Assembly (NCBI RefSeq): GCF_016808095.1
Contig: NC_068975.1
Span: 2,108,001-2,172,000, forward strand
Direction of reading: 5' to 3'
Source: Vigna angularis
Lineage: Eukaryota; Streptophyta; Magnoliopsida; Fabales; Fabaceae
DNA: 64,000 nucleotides
A model generated the notes under the pieces. It was given only the letters and a program-made list of their open reading frames with translations, was not told where the DNA came from and ran no database searches. This document shows, one piece after another, positions 23,747-36,103 of this stretch. Position numbers and translations under genes: made by a program. Each line of letters starts with the position of its first letter. Position 1 is the stretch's first letter.

Positions 23747-24164
23747 TGTATCGTATAAAATATTAACCGAACCGAACGGTTACAAACAACCAACCGGATA
23801 TTCAGGTAATCTGTTTATATTTTATTCTGTTTATATTTTATTGGGCTTATATCAACAGCTTAAGATCCATGAGGTAAATTATAAATACAAAGCCAAGGCC
23901 AAAGGCCAGGTACGTTCCGCTTACGCATTATTTACTCTACGTTATTCTCCAATACTCAGTAGTGATAAACATTCACTAAACATTCAACCAAGAGCCGAGG
24001 CTCTTCAAATCACACGCCTAACTTGGGCGTCGGAGTACCTTTTGCAGGTACATCCACCCTCGTTCAAAAGGAGACCGATCGGCTTGCGTCAACACTGATC
24101 GACCAACAGCTGGAGTTTGGAGGCGAGCGAGCGGCACAGGCGCATCAACAGGTTAGTTTCTCGG
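23747..24164 (+). repeat. 3' LTR of the gag-only element, 3' end altered
   Basis: Matches the 5' LTR from TGTATCG to TTTCTCGG with one substitution. The last 23 bp (to CCGAAACA) are replaced by other sequence. The junction reads TCGGCTTGCGTCA, which also occurs inside the LTR at 21085-21097. Confidence 0.88.
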
Positions 24165-25249
24165 CTTGCGTCATACTAATATTGATTAAAAGAAGTCGTT
24201 GATGTGATCAGAATTGAAACTTAAATGCACAAGAATAATTAGTTACAAGACATATGATTAAAGTTAGAGAAAGGGAGCAGCAAGTTCATCAAATCCAACA
24301 AACTTCAAAGGGTGTTCTCACTAGGAACAACGTTAGAGAGTTTGAAGAGGATTTTTACAGATTTACGAAAACAATAAGAACTCTAGAAAATGTAAATATG
24401 ATGTAAAGGACATTAATTCTAAAATATATAAAAATTATAACATATTTTGGGATTAATTAGTAAATAAAAGACTTGTTTGGTTTGTGCAATAAGAGTAGTC
24501 TAGGATCGAATAGCTAACCATACATATAATGTAAATGTAATCTCACATGGGTAGCATGGATTCATCTCCTTAAGCCACTTGGACTTTTGAAAATCTGAGT
24601 TCTTTTAGCGAGAGTGTTGCATGCTTAGTTAACTTGTCCTAAGTGACCTCTCTTTTTCTTGCTTTCTAGAAGAATTAAGAAGTGTGTCCAAAGAACACCT
24701 TAAGGATCCTAGCCAGCATAAGAGTTCTGTGTACTTGATAAGGTAATTACCATACTACATTGTCCCTCTTCATTCATAGTTTTTTGTGTTATCATTTATT
24801 TTGTTCCAATTTCATTTTTCTTCATTGTTTCTTTTTTCTCTTTTTGTTGTTGTTGTTATAAGCTTTCCTTCCTTACTCTATCCACCACCTTTAGCTTGCT
24901 AGGAACACCCTAAAATACAAAAATACCTCTTGGCCTACAAACACCAATAAGCAAAACTACATTAGCTTTCCTCCAATAAAGCATCACTATAACTTGTTCC
25001 AACCATAGGCTCTTAACCTTTCTTCCTCTAAGAATAACTGAAGAACATAGTTAAGACTCGTCTTGAATCATCCAAAAACTTTTTGAAGTCAATTTAGAAC
25101 CTATTATAAACATTCTTAGGGCTAGCTAACCCTCATATAAATATAAAAAGACCACACAACGACAAAAATCATAATATTTGAAGCATAACTTGATTTTTGT
25201 TGCATATTGAGGCTTGAAGAATGATCCTTTCTTGACATTCTTTGTGAAC
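24165..25249. other. Spacer, repeat-derived appearance
   Basis: No open frame with a recognisable product and no delimited element. Moderately AT-rich. Confidence 0.5.
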
Positions 25250-26620
25250 CAACTAATAAGAACCAGGGCATTCTGATATTCAGATTAGAAAATGATATTG
25301 ATGTCACATGAAAGATGAGAAGATGAATGATAAGTCATGGGTATAATTGTCACATGTTACCCTCATAAGATAAAAATAAGGTTCTTATAACTCAACTCCA
25401 CAAAACTCTTAAGAGAAAAATCAATTTTAAGTCAAAATTCATAAATATATCTCATTATATTACAAAGTGCATCCTTTAATAAGATGAATTAGGCTACCCT
25501 TTGAATTCCACATTAATTCTGAATGAGTACTCTTTAATACTCACTAATATTGCATTTAATTCCTATTATACGAATCATTATTTCCTATATTTAATTAAAA
25601 GATAAAATTACAAAGAAAAATCAAAAGACACTCAAGATCATATCATTTCCTCCTTCTTCAAGTACATTCTTGCATACTATTAATTGATTGAGATCAAATA
25701 ATAAGTTGTAACATCATCTTTATCCTTATATTTGATTTCCATTTTGTTTGTCACTTTTTTTTTGTTTATTTTTCTTTTTCTCTTTTCTTTTATATTTTTT
25801 CTTGAATTTCTTTTCCTTTGAACTCATTTTCTTTAATTTCTATTTCTCTCAACACCTTTTCTTCTAAGTCCTTTTCCCTCAACTCTCTCAACCATATTTC
25901 TTTAATTTTGTTTCTCTCAACTCCTTTTCTTTAATTTCTTTCACTTCACTATTTTACCTTTTTATGTTTTTATTTTTCTTCTTCTCTCTCTCTTTCATCA
26001 CAATATGAGCATTTCTTTTTCAATATTCATCAAACATTTTCTCTTTATCTCTATTCCTTTGCTATTCCTTTTCTTTCCTTTTTCTCTCCTCAAAATTCTC
26101 TTTCAATTTTCTCTCTATTTGTGAAACAAACTCATAAGCAAAAAATTTATGGTAGGCATTGAGTTAAGGACCCTACTAACAAGAAACCAAGGAGGACCAT
26201 TCTGATATTGAGTTTGGGGAAGGATATTGATGTCACATTCAATAAAGATGAGAAGGTGAGTGATAATTCATGAGTATGATCATATCATAGGTTACCTTGA
26301 TAAGATCAAAATTAAGTTTTTATAGCTCAGAACTACAAAAGGTTCTCACAAAGCAAATCTTATTTCTTTTTCAAATTCATATTTATATGTAGGCGCGTGT
26401 GTGTATGTATATCATTACATTATAAAACACATCCTTTTACATATGAATTAGGCAAGATCCTTTGAATTCCATGTTAATTCTCAATAAGTAATCTTCAATA
26501 CCTACTATTATTGTATATAATTCCTATTGTATAAAATCATTATTTATTATATTTAACTAAAAGATAAAAATTACAAAAAAAAAAATTCAAAAGAGCTCTC
26601 ACAATAATATTGGTTCCTCT
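25250..26620. repeat. Pair of ~400 bp direct repeats flanking a pyrimidine-rich tract
   Basis: The segment near 25265-25645 recurs, diverged, at about 26193-26620. Shared landmarks in order are GATATTGATGTCACA, AAAGATGAGAAG, ACATCCTTT, GAATTAGGC, CCTTTGAATTCCA and TTAACTAAAAGATAAA-like sequence. Between them, 25740-26120 is strongly C/T-rich on the plus strand. The layout suggests an old non-autonomous LTR element or a tandem segmental duplication. No PBS or target duplication was identified. Confidence 0.6.
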
Positions 26621-27136
26621 ATAACTGACATCATATGAAAAATTGTCTTTCTAAAATTAGCTTGAAAAGTTTTATTGAATATTGATTAAGAAATAATCTT
26701 GATCTAGGTTGTCCAAAACCAAATCTAATTAATGTTAGTTGAAAAATAATCATAACTCACATCCACTAAAAATCGTACTTCTCCAAAAATACGATGAACT
26801 ATGGCGAACATCACGAGTAAACAAATTTTAATGATGTTGATCAAAATATAAACACGTTGTGTTTGTTCTAAAACAACCTTAATCAAAATTTATTAACAAA
26901 TGTTAAGATTATAAAATTCAAATGTCAACCAAGACAAAATATCTCATTTTCAATTAGTTCAAGACATCTTGATTAAAATCAAATTTACGAAAAAAAAAAC
27001 ATAAATTTGAAAGTGTAAAAGTTTAAATTTGTACCTTTTGGTGTGTGAATTTTAAATTTTATAATTTCAAGTAATCAAGCACAACTCTTAATTTTACTTA
27101 ATGCTTGAAATCATTTGATTATGTTAACTTAAAATG
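26621..27136. other. AT-rich spacer
   Basis: No feature recognised. Confidence 0.5.
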
Positions 27137-27889
27137 TGTAAATACCGAATTGATAATATCGTCGATCGACATAGAGACGATCGATCCAAGTTAAGCGAAT
27201 ATTAGTGTATGATCAGTAGATTAGTACCATAAATGCAATTAGGAACCTATTGGGTTGTAGCTAGGCCTCCTCTAAAAGCAAAAGCCTGCTAAGGGGACTA
27301 TAAATTTGGTGTGTAAGTAAACATTAATTACTCTTTGGATAACCTGCATTAATTACATATGAATATGAGTATACCAACCACTTACTTGAGTGCCAAAGTT
27401 CATTTTGCATCTAACCGAGCAGTCATATAAAGTGAAGAGAACAAATGTAGTTGCATTATATAAAAGTGATTGACACATGTGGACAATTATAGGATCTTGG
27501 AGATTAAGGGTATTCTCAGTCCTACAAGAACATTTTGACAACCATCATGGGGTTGAGAAAACTTTTAATCTCAATGGTGACCACAAGGAACATGACGAGT
27601 AATGGAGTAATAGTGGAAGAAATAGAAGAGTAGTTGGATTCCATGGTAGTGGTGTAGGAAATTAGGAGAATTGAAGAGTTTGAAAAATAGAAGCATTAAA
27701 GAGTTAAACACCCTTCGAGCTGAGAACGCTCGCATGAGACAATAGATGGATAACCTAAAGTGCACGTTGCCCAAGGCTACTATCAAAGGCAAAAGGAACC
27801 CAACACAACAACACAGATAGGAGACCGAACAACCTACAAAAGTAATTATGGGGCTAGTCGAGAATATTGACTTCAACTCAACTTTGGCC

Positions 27890-29110
27890 AACCCGTCTCA
27901 GCATTGACACTCATTTACAAAAGAAATATGGAAACTCTCCAACCAAACAACTTGAAAATACCATCCTTTGAAAAGTATGATGGGTCCACCGACACCGATT
28001 AACATATCAATGCCTTTGTCACCCTTATTGGTTTATATATGACACATGATGTTGTTTGGTACAAATTTTTCCCAACATCCCTGATAAGAATGGTGCTTAA
28101 ATGGTTCACATGCTTGTCGCCCAATTCCATTGACTATTTGGAAACGATCGTGTCAAAGTTTGGAGTGTAGTTCACCACGAGTCGACCTCATCACTTGACA
28201 TTCATCGTGCTCATGAACATACGCCAGGGTAAGGATGAGTCGCTAAGAGTGTTTATGGAACGTTTTGACAAGGTGACTCTAGAATTTAGAAATCTAAGTC
28301 CCAAAATAGTTATGCATCATATGGTAACAACACTAACACCATACCCATTCTCAGATAGCTTATGTAATTAAAGGACCTTAAAACTCGGGTTGCCAAAAGT
28401 AATTGGAGGACTTAAGGGACTTCTGAAAGCAAGTTAGTTCGGAAGAAGCAACCGACAAAAAGAATGCTCAAAAGAAGAAAAAGCAGGGACATCACATCGA
28501 GACGCTTGGTCACCTAGGGATTTGATGATAGTTTCACAATTCATAAATCATACCCCTTTTAATACAGCCCAATTACGCATCTTAGATGAATCACTCAAAG
28601 TTTAATTCCTAGCTTCTCCAAGGAAATCTAGGATGCCTCCAAATGTCGATGGAAGCAAACACTATTAGAAGCAAACATTGTTGGTGCCATCGCAATTTGG
28701 GACACATCATAGAGGAATGTGTCGTGCTCAAGGACAATATTGAAGATTTGATCCAAGATATACACCTCAAAAAATTTGTGGAAACGACAACAAGCCCACA
28801 ACGATTGTGAAGAGATTCGCGAAGGGAATCATGAGACAATAAGATGAATGAACAACCTCAGATCAATTGTAGTATAAGCTAAAGCAGGAGCATGGTGGGG
28901 AAAGACCAATGAGGGGAACAATTCACATCATATTTAGCATCTTTGCTGGAGGTGGTCACATGACATCAACACGAAAGAGGCATATCAAAGCCCTCCAATC
29001 GGTTCATATGGTTGAAAAATCTAGGTGAAGCATGTCGACAATAACTTTCACAAACGATGATTTTAAAGCACCTGATCTAGACCAAGACAACCCAATGGTT
29101 ATGCAATTGA
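27890..29110 (+). pseudogene. Ty3/gypsy gag and gag-pol junction, multiple stops
   Basis: Readable pieces, interrupted by stops, follow Gag order: IPSFEKYDGSTDTD near 27965, KWFTCLSPNSIDYLET near 28105, ESLRVFMERFDKVTLEFRNL near 28240, and CHRNLGHIIEECVVLKDNIE near 28690 (zinc-knuckle-like). Further on, GGGHMTSTRKRHIKAL near 28950 and ITFTNDDFKAPDLDQDNPMV near 29045 correspond to the segment leading into protease. This Gag is related to that at 21231-22544 and shows what normally follows it. Dead copy. Confidence 0.75.
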
Positions 29111-29285
29111 GCTGAAAGAATTTTGTGTGGAAAAGATATTGGTAGACTAAGGAAGTTAGGTCAATATATTGTATTGAAAAACTTTCTTTAAGTTAGGTAT
29201 ATTAGAGGACCAAATCATACCATATGTCTGTTTCTCTAGAGGATGAGTGGATACTTGAGGATACATAGATCTTAGAATACTTAAA

Positions 29286-29860
29286 AAAATCTTGGCGGGT
29301 TGTTGAGTACCAAGAGTGACGTGAATACTCAATGAAATCTCGACAAAGTGTTGAGTACAAGGAGTGGTGCAAATACTCAAGGAAATCTTGGCAAGGTGCT
29401 GAGTACCAGGAGTGGTGCGAATACTCAAAAAAAATCTCGACAAGGTAGTTGAGTACTAGGAGTGGTGCTAATACTCATTTGTAATCGTGTGAAGATTATA
29501 ATGGAACCCTCTAAGGAGGAGATTGGACGTAGCTCAGTTGGAGCGAACCAGTATAAAATCTCTTGTGTTATTCTCTCTTCTCTTTGCTAAACGATCCCCT
29601 TAGAAAACCTGTAGTTGAGCTTTATTTTTGAAAAATATACGAGCCTCTAAGTTAAACGATCCTTATCTTTAAAAGAGGTTTTTACAAAGTAGAAATTATT
29701 TTGTATAACACGCTGATCTTTTCAACACTTATATTTCAAGTCAAGTGTCTTAGCCTTTGAAATAATATTTTATACGCTTGACAACGTGTTGTATCAGAAG
29801 GGTTATGAAAAACGTTTTCCAAAAACATTATTCAACCCCCCCTTATAGTGTTTTTCAGGT
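29286..29860 (+). repeat. LTR-like repeat with ~48 bp internal subrepeats (copy 1)
   Basis: Four diverged subrepeats containing GAGTACCAGGAGTGGTGC and AATACTCAA-type motifs span 29309-29479. They are followed by GGAGATTGGACGTAGCTCAG, AGCGAACCAGTATAAAA and ATTATTCAACCCCCC. The same order of motifs appears at 43540-44030, so this is a dispersed family. It looks like the LTR end and leader of a Copia element nested in the older Ty3 relic; the lineage is inference. Confidence 0.65.
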
Positions 29861-30329
29861 ACTTCAAGAATCACCTTGCTTGCTTAACAAAGCCTTATGG
29901 TCAAGGTCATGTTGCCTACTCAACAAAGTCTTATGGTCAAGACTAGTTTCCCCAACTTTCCAAAACTCTTATGAGTAAAACATTTGCTTTCTCACCAAAG
30001 CCTTACAAACAAAGCACTATACTCAACTCAAGCCAAAGTCCAAAGGGCAAAACTCAACTTCCCCTTTCCCCAATTCACCAAAAGCCCTCTATGCGAAAAG
30101 GAAACAACCTAGTTTTACGGTTACAGAAGTAAGATATAACACACAAACATGCTCACAACATCCACTAAACAAACAACAAGGATACATCCCGACATCACTA
30201 TTCACATGTCGGCCAACCTCCACATGAGCTCGGCCAACAACTCAAAAAGCTCGGCAACCCCAACCAATAGCTCGGTCAAAGTCTAAAACCTCCTCCAAAG
30301 AGCTCAAAAACTCTGAAACCAAGGTTCTG

Positions 30330-30490
30330 AACAACCTAGCCTAGCACCCCAACCCAGCTAGCCCAACTCAGCCTGACACCCCAGCTCGACACTCCAGCCT
30401 AGCTAGCTCAGCTTGACACCCCAGCCTAGCACTAGCTTGCCCAGCCCTGCCTAGCATCCTAGCACCCTAACTCGCCCAGCCTTGCTTGAC
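30330..30490. repeat. Degenerate CCAGCCTAGCACCC low-complexity tract
   Basis: Short motifs such as CCAGCCTAGC, ACCCCAGC and CTAGCTCAGC recur irregularly just upstream of the right LTR of the degraded Ty3 element. Confidence 0.7.
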
Positions 30491-31246
30491 AAATCTCGAA
30501 GTAACATGGTTGTCTACAACCCAACCTCCTCAAAACTTAAAACAATATGATGGTTCCAAATACCAATTCGGATGCGACGATCGGACTTCCACGAGGCCTT
30601 TTCATCCTTCAAGCGATCGAGCAGATAATGATGTATTTGAATCCTTCACCCTTACTTATACCAATGCTCGGGCTTGGGGGCAAGTGTACATACTAACTGA
30701 ATTGATAGTAACATTGGTTGGCAAATGACATTGACTGACAGGTCCAAGCTAAGCAAAGATTAATGCCTAATCAGTAAATTAGCACAATAAATATAATTAG
30801 GAACCTAGTGGGCCATAGTTAGGCCTTCTCTAAAGGTAACAACCCATTAAGAGCATTATAAATATGGTATGTAGGTAAGCCATTAACTACTTTTTAAACT
30901 ACTTGCATTAATTACGTTTGACTATATCGAGCATTTACTTGAATGTCGAAGTGTTTTTTTACTGGTAACTGATCGATCAGATAAAGTGAAGAAAATAAAG
31001 AGAGCTGCATTGGAGAAAGACGATCGACACATATTAATAGTTATAGGAGCTTGGAGATTAAGGGTTTTCTCAGTTTTGAATGAACAAAAAATATTTGTTA
31101 ACCATATTTTCCAACACTCAATGAACTATTAGAAATAAAAAAATAATAATAAATAGATTATGAATTAAAACAAACAAAACCAAATTTAATGCAAAAAGTA
31201 TAACGATATTTAATGGATTTAAAATATAGATTTAATTAGTAATTTC

Positions 31247-31688
31247 TATTGGGAATAAATATCCCTTACTGTAAAAAAGATAGTATACTACTGTATTTTA
31301 TGGTTATTAGGTAGTTCTGTTTTAGTCTTACAAAAGCTCTATAAATAGGGCTTCTCTTGTTTCGTTCAAGTAAGAAATCAAAAACTGTAATATTCAGATT
31401 CTTCATAATAAGAAAAGATAGAGTTTTTCTTACCTCTCTCACTGTCCTCTCCATCTTTGCTTTCTTCGTCACTACCAATAGCCCTCTCCATCGTCGTCAA
31501 ACAGCCCCCGACGTCGCTGCCTCTACATCGCCTAAGGAGAAGCTTCTCGAGGCTCTGTCCTCTCTCCTCTCACGCTAGATTCTCGGTGTGTGTGTGTGCC
31601 ACTTTGGCTCACTACGACCTTTGCAATTATCGGGCCAAATATGGGTTGGGCCGCACGTTTAAATCATAGTGCTGGGCCATTTATAATA
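31247..31688 (+). repeat. 5' LTR of the Copia element
   Basis: 442 bp, ends TATT..AATA. A TATA box (CTATAAATAG) lies at 31339-31348. Small frames in it (31357-31578 and others) recur in the 3' LTR and are not genes. Confidence 0.9.
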
Positions 31689-31703
31689 TGGTATCAGAGT
31701 AGG
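31689..31703 (+). promoter_or_regulatory. Primer binding site (initiator tRNA-Met)
   Basis: TGGTATCAGAGTAGG directly after the 5' LTR. Confidence 0.9.
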
Positions 31704-31782
31704 TCTAGTACCTGCTCTGCTTCCGTTGCCTTTGACTCTGATCTTGGTATCTTCTTGGACTGGTTCTTGTGTTTCTTTCATC

Positions 31783-32940
31783 ATGGATCAAACAGACCAA
31801 TCCTCCAACCCATCCAGTTCTTACTACTTGCACCCAAGCGAATCTTCCAACCCATGCAGCCCCTATTATCTACACCCAGGTGAGAACCCGGGTCTCACAC
31901 AAATTACACAGATTTTAAATGACAGCAGCTACTCTTCTTGGAGCAGAAGTATGAGGAGAGCTTTGCTTTCCAAGAATAAGATAAAGTTCATTGATGGGTC
32001 TGTAAAGAAACCCCAGAAAACTTACACATTGTTTGATGCATGGGAGAGATGCAATGTGATGATTCTATCTTGGATAACAAAGACTCTCTCCCCACAGATT
32101 GCTGAAAGCGTTATATACATTGAAGAAGCCAAAGAATTATGGGATGAGCTAAAAGAAAGATTCTCCAAAGGTGATTACTTCAAGATTTCTGATCTGCTTC
32201 AAGACATACACTCTATTAGATAGGGAGAGAGAGGAGTAAGTCAGTTCTTTACTGATCTAAAGATCCTATGGGAGGAGTTGGAATCTCTAAGACCCATACC
32301 CACTAGTACGTGTAAGATCCCATGCAATTGTGATCTGTCAAGAATCTCCTTGAAGTATAGAGAAATGGAGCATGTGATATGCTTTTTGAAGGGGTTAAAT
32401 GATTCTTACAACACTGTTAAAACACAGATTCTTTTGATGGACCCTCTTCCAAATATCAATCGGGTTTTCTCCCTCATTATGCAACAAGAGAGACAAGAGA
32501 AGCATAACTCTGTTGATACCAAAGTCCTGGCAAATGTGGCTGACAAAAGCAGTCAGTGGAAAGGCCAAGGAAGGGGTTCTGGATTTCGTGGTCAAGGAAG
32601 AGGAAGAGGTAGAAATCCTAGCTATGGTTAACAATGCTCATATTGCAACAAGATGAACCACACTATAGATGAGTGCTATTCTAAGCACGGGTATCCTCCT
32701 TGGTATAAGAAGGATGACAACAACCAAGATAAAAAGACTGACTGGAATTCTGTCAATGCATGCCAGAACACCACTGGATCAGAAAGGACTCAGAGCACAC
32801 AGCAAACTATTAATGGTAATATTTTCAATTCTTTCACAGCTGAACAGATGCAAAAGCTTCTCCGAATGATGGATAAAATTGATGAGCCTACCCACAAAGT
32901 CAACCAAGTTCAAAGGAATGAAACTGAGAATAAAGAAGGT
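31783..32940 (+). pseudogene. Copia gag, two in-frame stops
   Basis: Starts at ATG 31783. The conserved Copia Gag N-terminal region is present (YSSWSRSMRRALLSKNK, then AWERCNVMILSWI, then KELWDELKERFSKGD). A TAG at 32221 follows DIHSIR, after which the same frame continues (MEHVICFLKGLND). An Arg/Gly-rich segment ends at a TAA near 32629, and then a CCHC zinc knuckle follows (CSYCNKMNHTIDEC). The stops prevent a full product. Confidence 0.85.
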
Positions 32941-35900
32941 AATCTTTCCTGGATAATAGACACATGATAAGACAAACTTTGTCACTTTTTACAAAATTAG
33001 ACCTATCTCTGTTAAATTGCCAAACAACACTGTTCTCACTGCTGAACACGCAGGAACTGTGCAGTTTTCCAAAAATTTTATCATTTTTAATGTCCTCTAT
33101 ATTCCTGAATTTTGTTTCAATTTAATTTCTGTCCAAAGTCTTATTAATGACTTGGACTGCAGCCTAATCTTTACCTCTAAGACTTGTCAGATAAAGGAGA
33201 ACCATACATTGAAGATGATTGGATGTGCTAACTCTTGGAAGGAACTCTATTATCTACAGGCTTTTCCTAAACCTGACCAAAGATATATTGCTAAGACTAC
33301 TTTCTCCTTTAAGAATGTTGATGTAAATTTGTGGCACTGTAGGTTAGGCCATCCAGGAGACAAGGTTATAAAATAGATTTGTGAGAAGTTTCCTTATGTT
33401 AAAGTTAACACTAACATTGTTTGTGATACTTGCCACTTTGCTAAGCAACGAAAATTGTCCTTTGCTAAGAGTGTTTTTGTTACTGCTTAATCTTTTGAAA
33501 TTGTGCATTGTGATATATGGGGCCCCCTTAGTACTATCTCGGTCCATGGTCATAGATACTTTCTCACCATAGTAGATGACTATAGTAGACACACATGGGT
33601 TTTTCTAATGAAAAATAAGGGTCAAACTAGAGATTTATTACAGAATTTTGTTGTTAGAATTAAGAACCAGTTTAACAAAATGATTAAAACTATCATATCT
33701 GATAATGGTCCTGAATTTAATTGTGTGGATTTCTATAACTTACATGGAATCAATCATCAGAGGAGTTGTGTTGAGACCCCTAAACAAAATTCTATTGTTG
33801 AAAGAAAGCATCAACATATACTAAATGTCACCCGTGGTCTCCTTTTTCAAGCTAATATCCCTAATGCTTACTGGTCTTATGCTGTTGGTCATGCCGTTTA
33901 CCTAATAAATAGATTACCTACTACCATTCTTGACAACAAAACTCCTCATGACCTTCTCTATAATCTGCCCCCCACCTATTTAAACCTCAAAACCTTTGGA
34001 TGCTTGTGTTTTGCCTCAACTCTTGAAAACAACAGAAGTAAGCTTGACCCTAGAGCTAGAAAAGGAGTCTTTCTAGGATACAAAAGTGGTGTGAAAAGCT
34101 ATATTGTGCTTGACATAAATACCAAGGAACTCATCATAAGCAGAAATGTTGTCTTCCATGAGGACACTTTTCCTTACAAAAACTTGCAAGGCAATAAAGA
34201 AGACAGTGATGCCGAAGAAGATAGAGCTGACATCCTCAGTGATCTTCTAAAGGATCACTATACCACTGATGCTGACAGACATGCTGGGTTAGATGCTACT
34301 GACCTAGAAGAGGTCCAACAGTCCTCTGATAATGGAAACAACAGTGGCAGTACAGAAAACAACCAAGAGAATCACAAATACAGAAGATCTGACAGACCCA
34401 GAAAGACTCCTGAATACTTGAAGGATTATGTTCATCAGGTCAATCAATCCTTATCTATAAAGAATGGTTTTAAAACCCCATACCCGATTTCTGATCTATT
34501 GTGTTGTGATAATTTTTCAGACAAACATTTAAGGTACACCATGGCTGTCACTGGAAATAAAGAACCCAGATCTTACAGTGAGGCAAAAGGCATGAATGAA
34601 TGGGTAGAGGCAATGCAGAGAGAAATCAAAGCTCTGCAAGACAATGACACTTGGGTTTTGACTTCACTACCTCCAGGGAAAACCGCTATAGGATGTAAAT
34701 GGGTGTATAAAACAAAATATAAAGCTGATGGCAGCATTGAGAGGTACAAAGCCTGTTTGGTGGCAAAAGGTTACACACAGCAGGAGGGCATAGACTATCT
34801 TGATACCTTTTCCCCTGTGGCTAAACTCATCACAGTTAGGTTACTCATTGCCCTAGCTGCTTCAAACAACTGGTTCCTACACCAATTGGATGTTGACAAT
34901 GCCTTCCTACATGGAGATCTTAATGAGGAAGTCTACATGGAGACACCCCCAGGTCTGAATGTCTATAATAGGGGACAGGTTTGAAAATTAACTAAATCAT
35001 TATATAGTTTGAAAAGACCAGTAGGCAATGATTTGAGAAACTCTCTTCCTTTTTAATAAATGCTAACTACACTCAATCTAAGTCTGATCATTCATTGTTC
35101 ATTAGAAAAACACCTACAAGTTTCACTGCTCTACTTGTATATGTAGACAATATTGTGCTAACAAGAAACTCTATGATGGAAATCAATTGCATAAAGGAGC
35201 TCCTACACAATAGGTTTCGCATAAAGAATCTTGGAGAACTCAAATACTTCCTAGGATTGGAAGTGGCCAGATCTAAAAGGGGTATCCATCTATGTCAAAG
35301 GAAATATGCTTTGGACATACTGGAGGAGATAAGAATGTTGGGGTGTAAACCTTCGTCTACTCCCTTCCTAAGCGACACAAGCTCATTATACAAGTTTGAC
35401 AGCTACCTGGATGATCCAGGTTCTTATAGAAGGCTAATAGGGACGTTGCTATATCTTACAAATACCAGACCCGATTTATGTTTTTCAGTTAATTTGCTTA
35501 GCCAATTCGTGCAATCACCTACTGACCATCATTATCGTGCTCTTCAACACATTTCAGGTACATCAAATCCAAGCCATTTGAGGGGTTGTTTTTCGCTGCT
35601 GACTCTCCTATGCAACTAAAAGCTTTTAGTGACTCAGACTGGGCGACGTGTCCCAACACCAGAAGATCCACAACAGGGTTCTGTGTTTTCCTTGGATCTT
35701 CTCTTATCTCCTGGAAGTCTAAGAAGTAGAGAACTGTTTCCAGATCCTCCACTAAAGCTAAGTATAGAGCTCTTGCGGCCACTGTATGTGAAATACAGTG
35801 GCTCAGTTATCTCCTAAAGGACATTCAAGTAGAAGAGTCAGGGATTCCAGCCTTGTACTGCAACAACAAGTCTGCAAGGCACATAGCTCATAACCAGAGC

Positions 35901-36095
35901 TTTCATGAGCGGACCAAGCATATTGAGCTTGACTGTCACGTTGTTCGTGAGAAAGTTCAGGAACATCTTCTAAATCTTCTCCCCGTGCGATCCGACGAGC
36001 AGTTGGCCGACATCTTCACCAAATTCCCCCGTCGCGTCAGATTCAGGTCAATTATTCCCAAGCTTGGACTGATGACGATACACCGTCCAGCTTGA
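32940..36095 (+). pseudogene. Copia pol (protease remnant, integrase, RT, RNase H), broken
   Basis: The protease motif stops at SWIIDT with a TGA and shift, so the GA of the active site is lost. The pre-integrase zinc region (LWHCRLGHPG) is followed by an integrase core with the D,D,E series ([24 protein letters not shown]). RT reads [20 protein letters not shown] and [19 protein letters not shown], then stops at 34982. The catalytic YVDD is YVDN (near 35140). RNase H reads SDSDWATCPNTRRSTTGF and TKHIELDCHVVREKV. Longest intact segment: 33503-34984, 493 codons. At least four stops or frameshifts. Confidence 0.88.
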
Positions 36096-36103
36096 CGGGA
36101 GGC

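Larger units (their letters stand above)
20753..24164 (+). mobile_element. Young gag-only LTR retrotransposon (Ty3/gypsy, TR-GAG-like) with hairpin array
   Basis: LTR copies at 20753-21193 and 23747-24164 differ at one site over the 418 bp they share. A PBS-like TTTTGGCGCCCACCGTGG follows the left LTR at 21194, and a purine tract (GGACTTGGGGGGCA) precedes the right LTR. Only a gag gene is present (21231-22544). Protease, RT, RNase H and integrase are absent, and 22700-23660 is a tandem hairpin array. The right LTR lacks the last 23 bp of the left one. No convincing target duplication was found. Movement would need enzymes from an autonomous relative. Gag resembles the Tat/Ogre/Retand side of Ty3 elements, from memory of the motifs. 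Confidence 0.92.
27137..31092 (+). mobile_element. Degraded Ty3/gypsy retrotransposon with diverged LTRs, most of pol lost
   Basis: LTR-like copies lie at about 27137-27545 and 30685-31092. Shared landmarks are GAATTGATA, TTAGGAACCTA(G/T)TGGG, a TATAAAT(T/A)TGGT TATA region, GCATTAATTAC, AAAGTGAAGA and CTTGGAGATTAAGGG. A purine tract (GGGCTTGGGGGCAAG) precedes the right copy. The left copy is followed by a decayed PBS-like CCATCATGGGG. The interior holds a stop-ridden gag (27890-28860) and the start of the gag-pol junction (28910-29110), but no RT or integrase. A foreign LTR-like repeat (29286-29860) and a low-complexity stretch (30330-30490) lie further right. Confidence 0.8.

Noticed and set aside
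31357..31669. Small ORFs in the Copia LTR, repeated at 36214-36517
   Set aside because: Same frames in both LTRs and spanning the TATA-downstream leader; part of the LTR, not genes.
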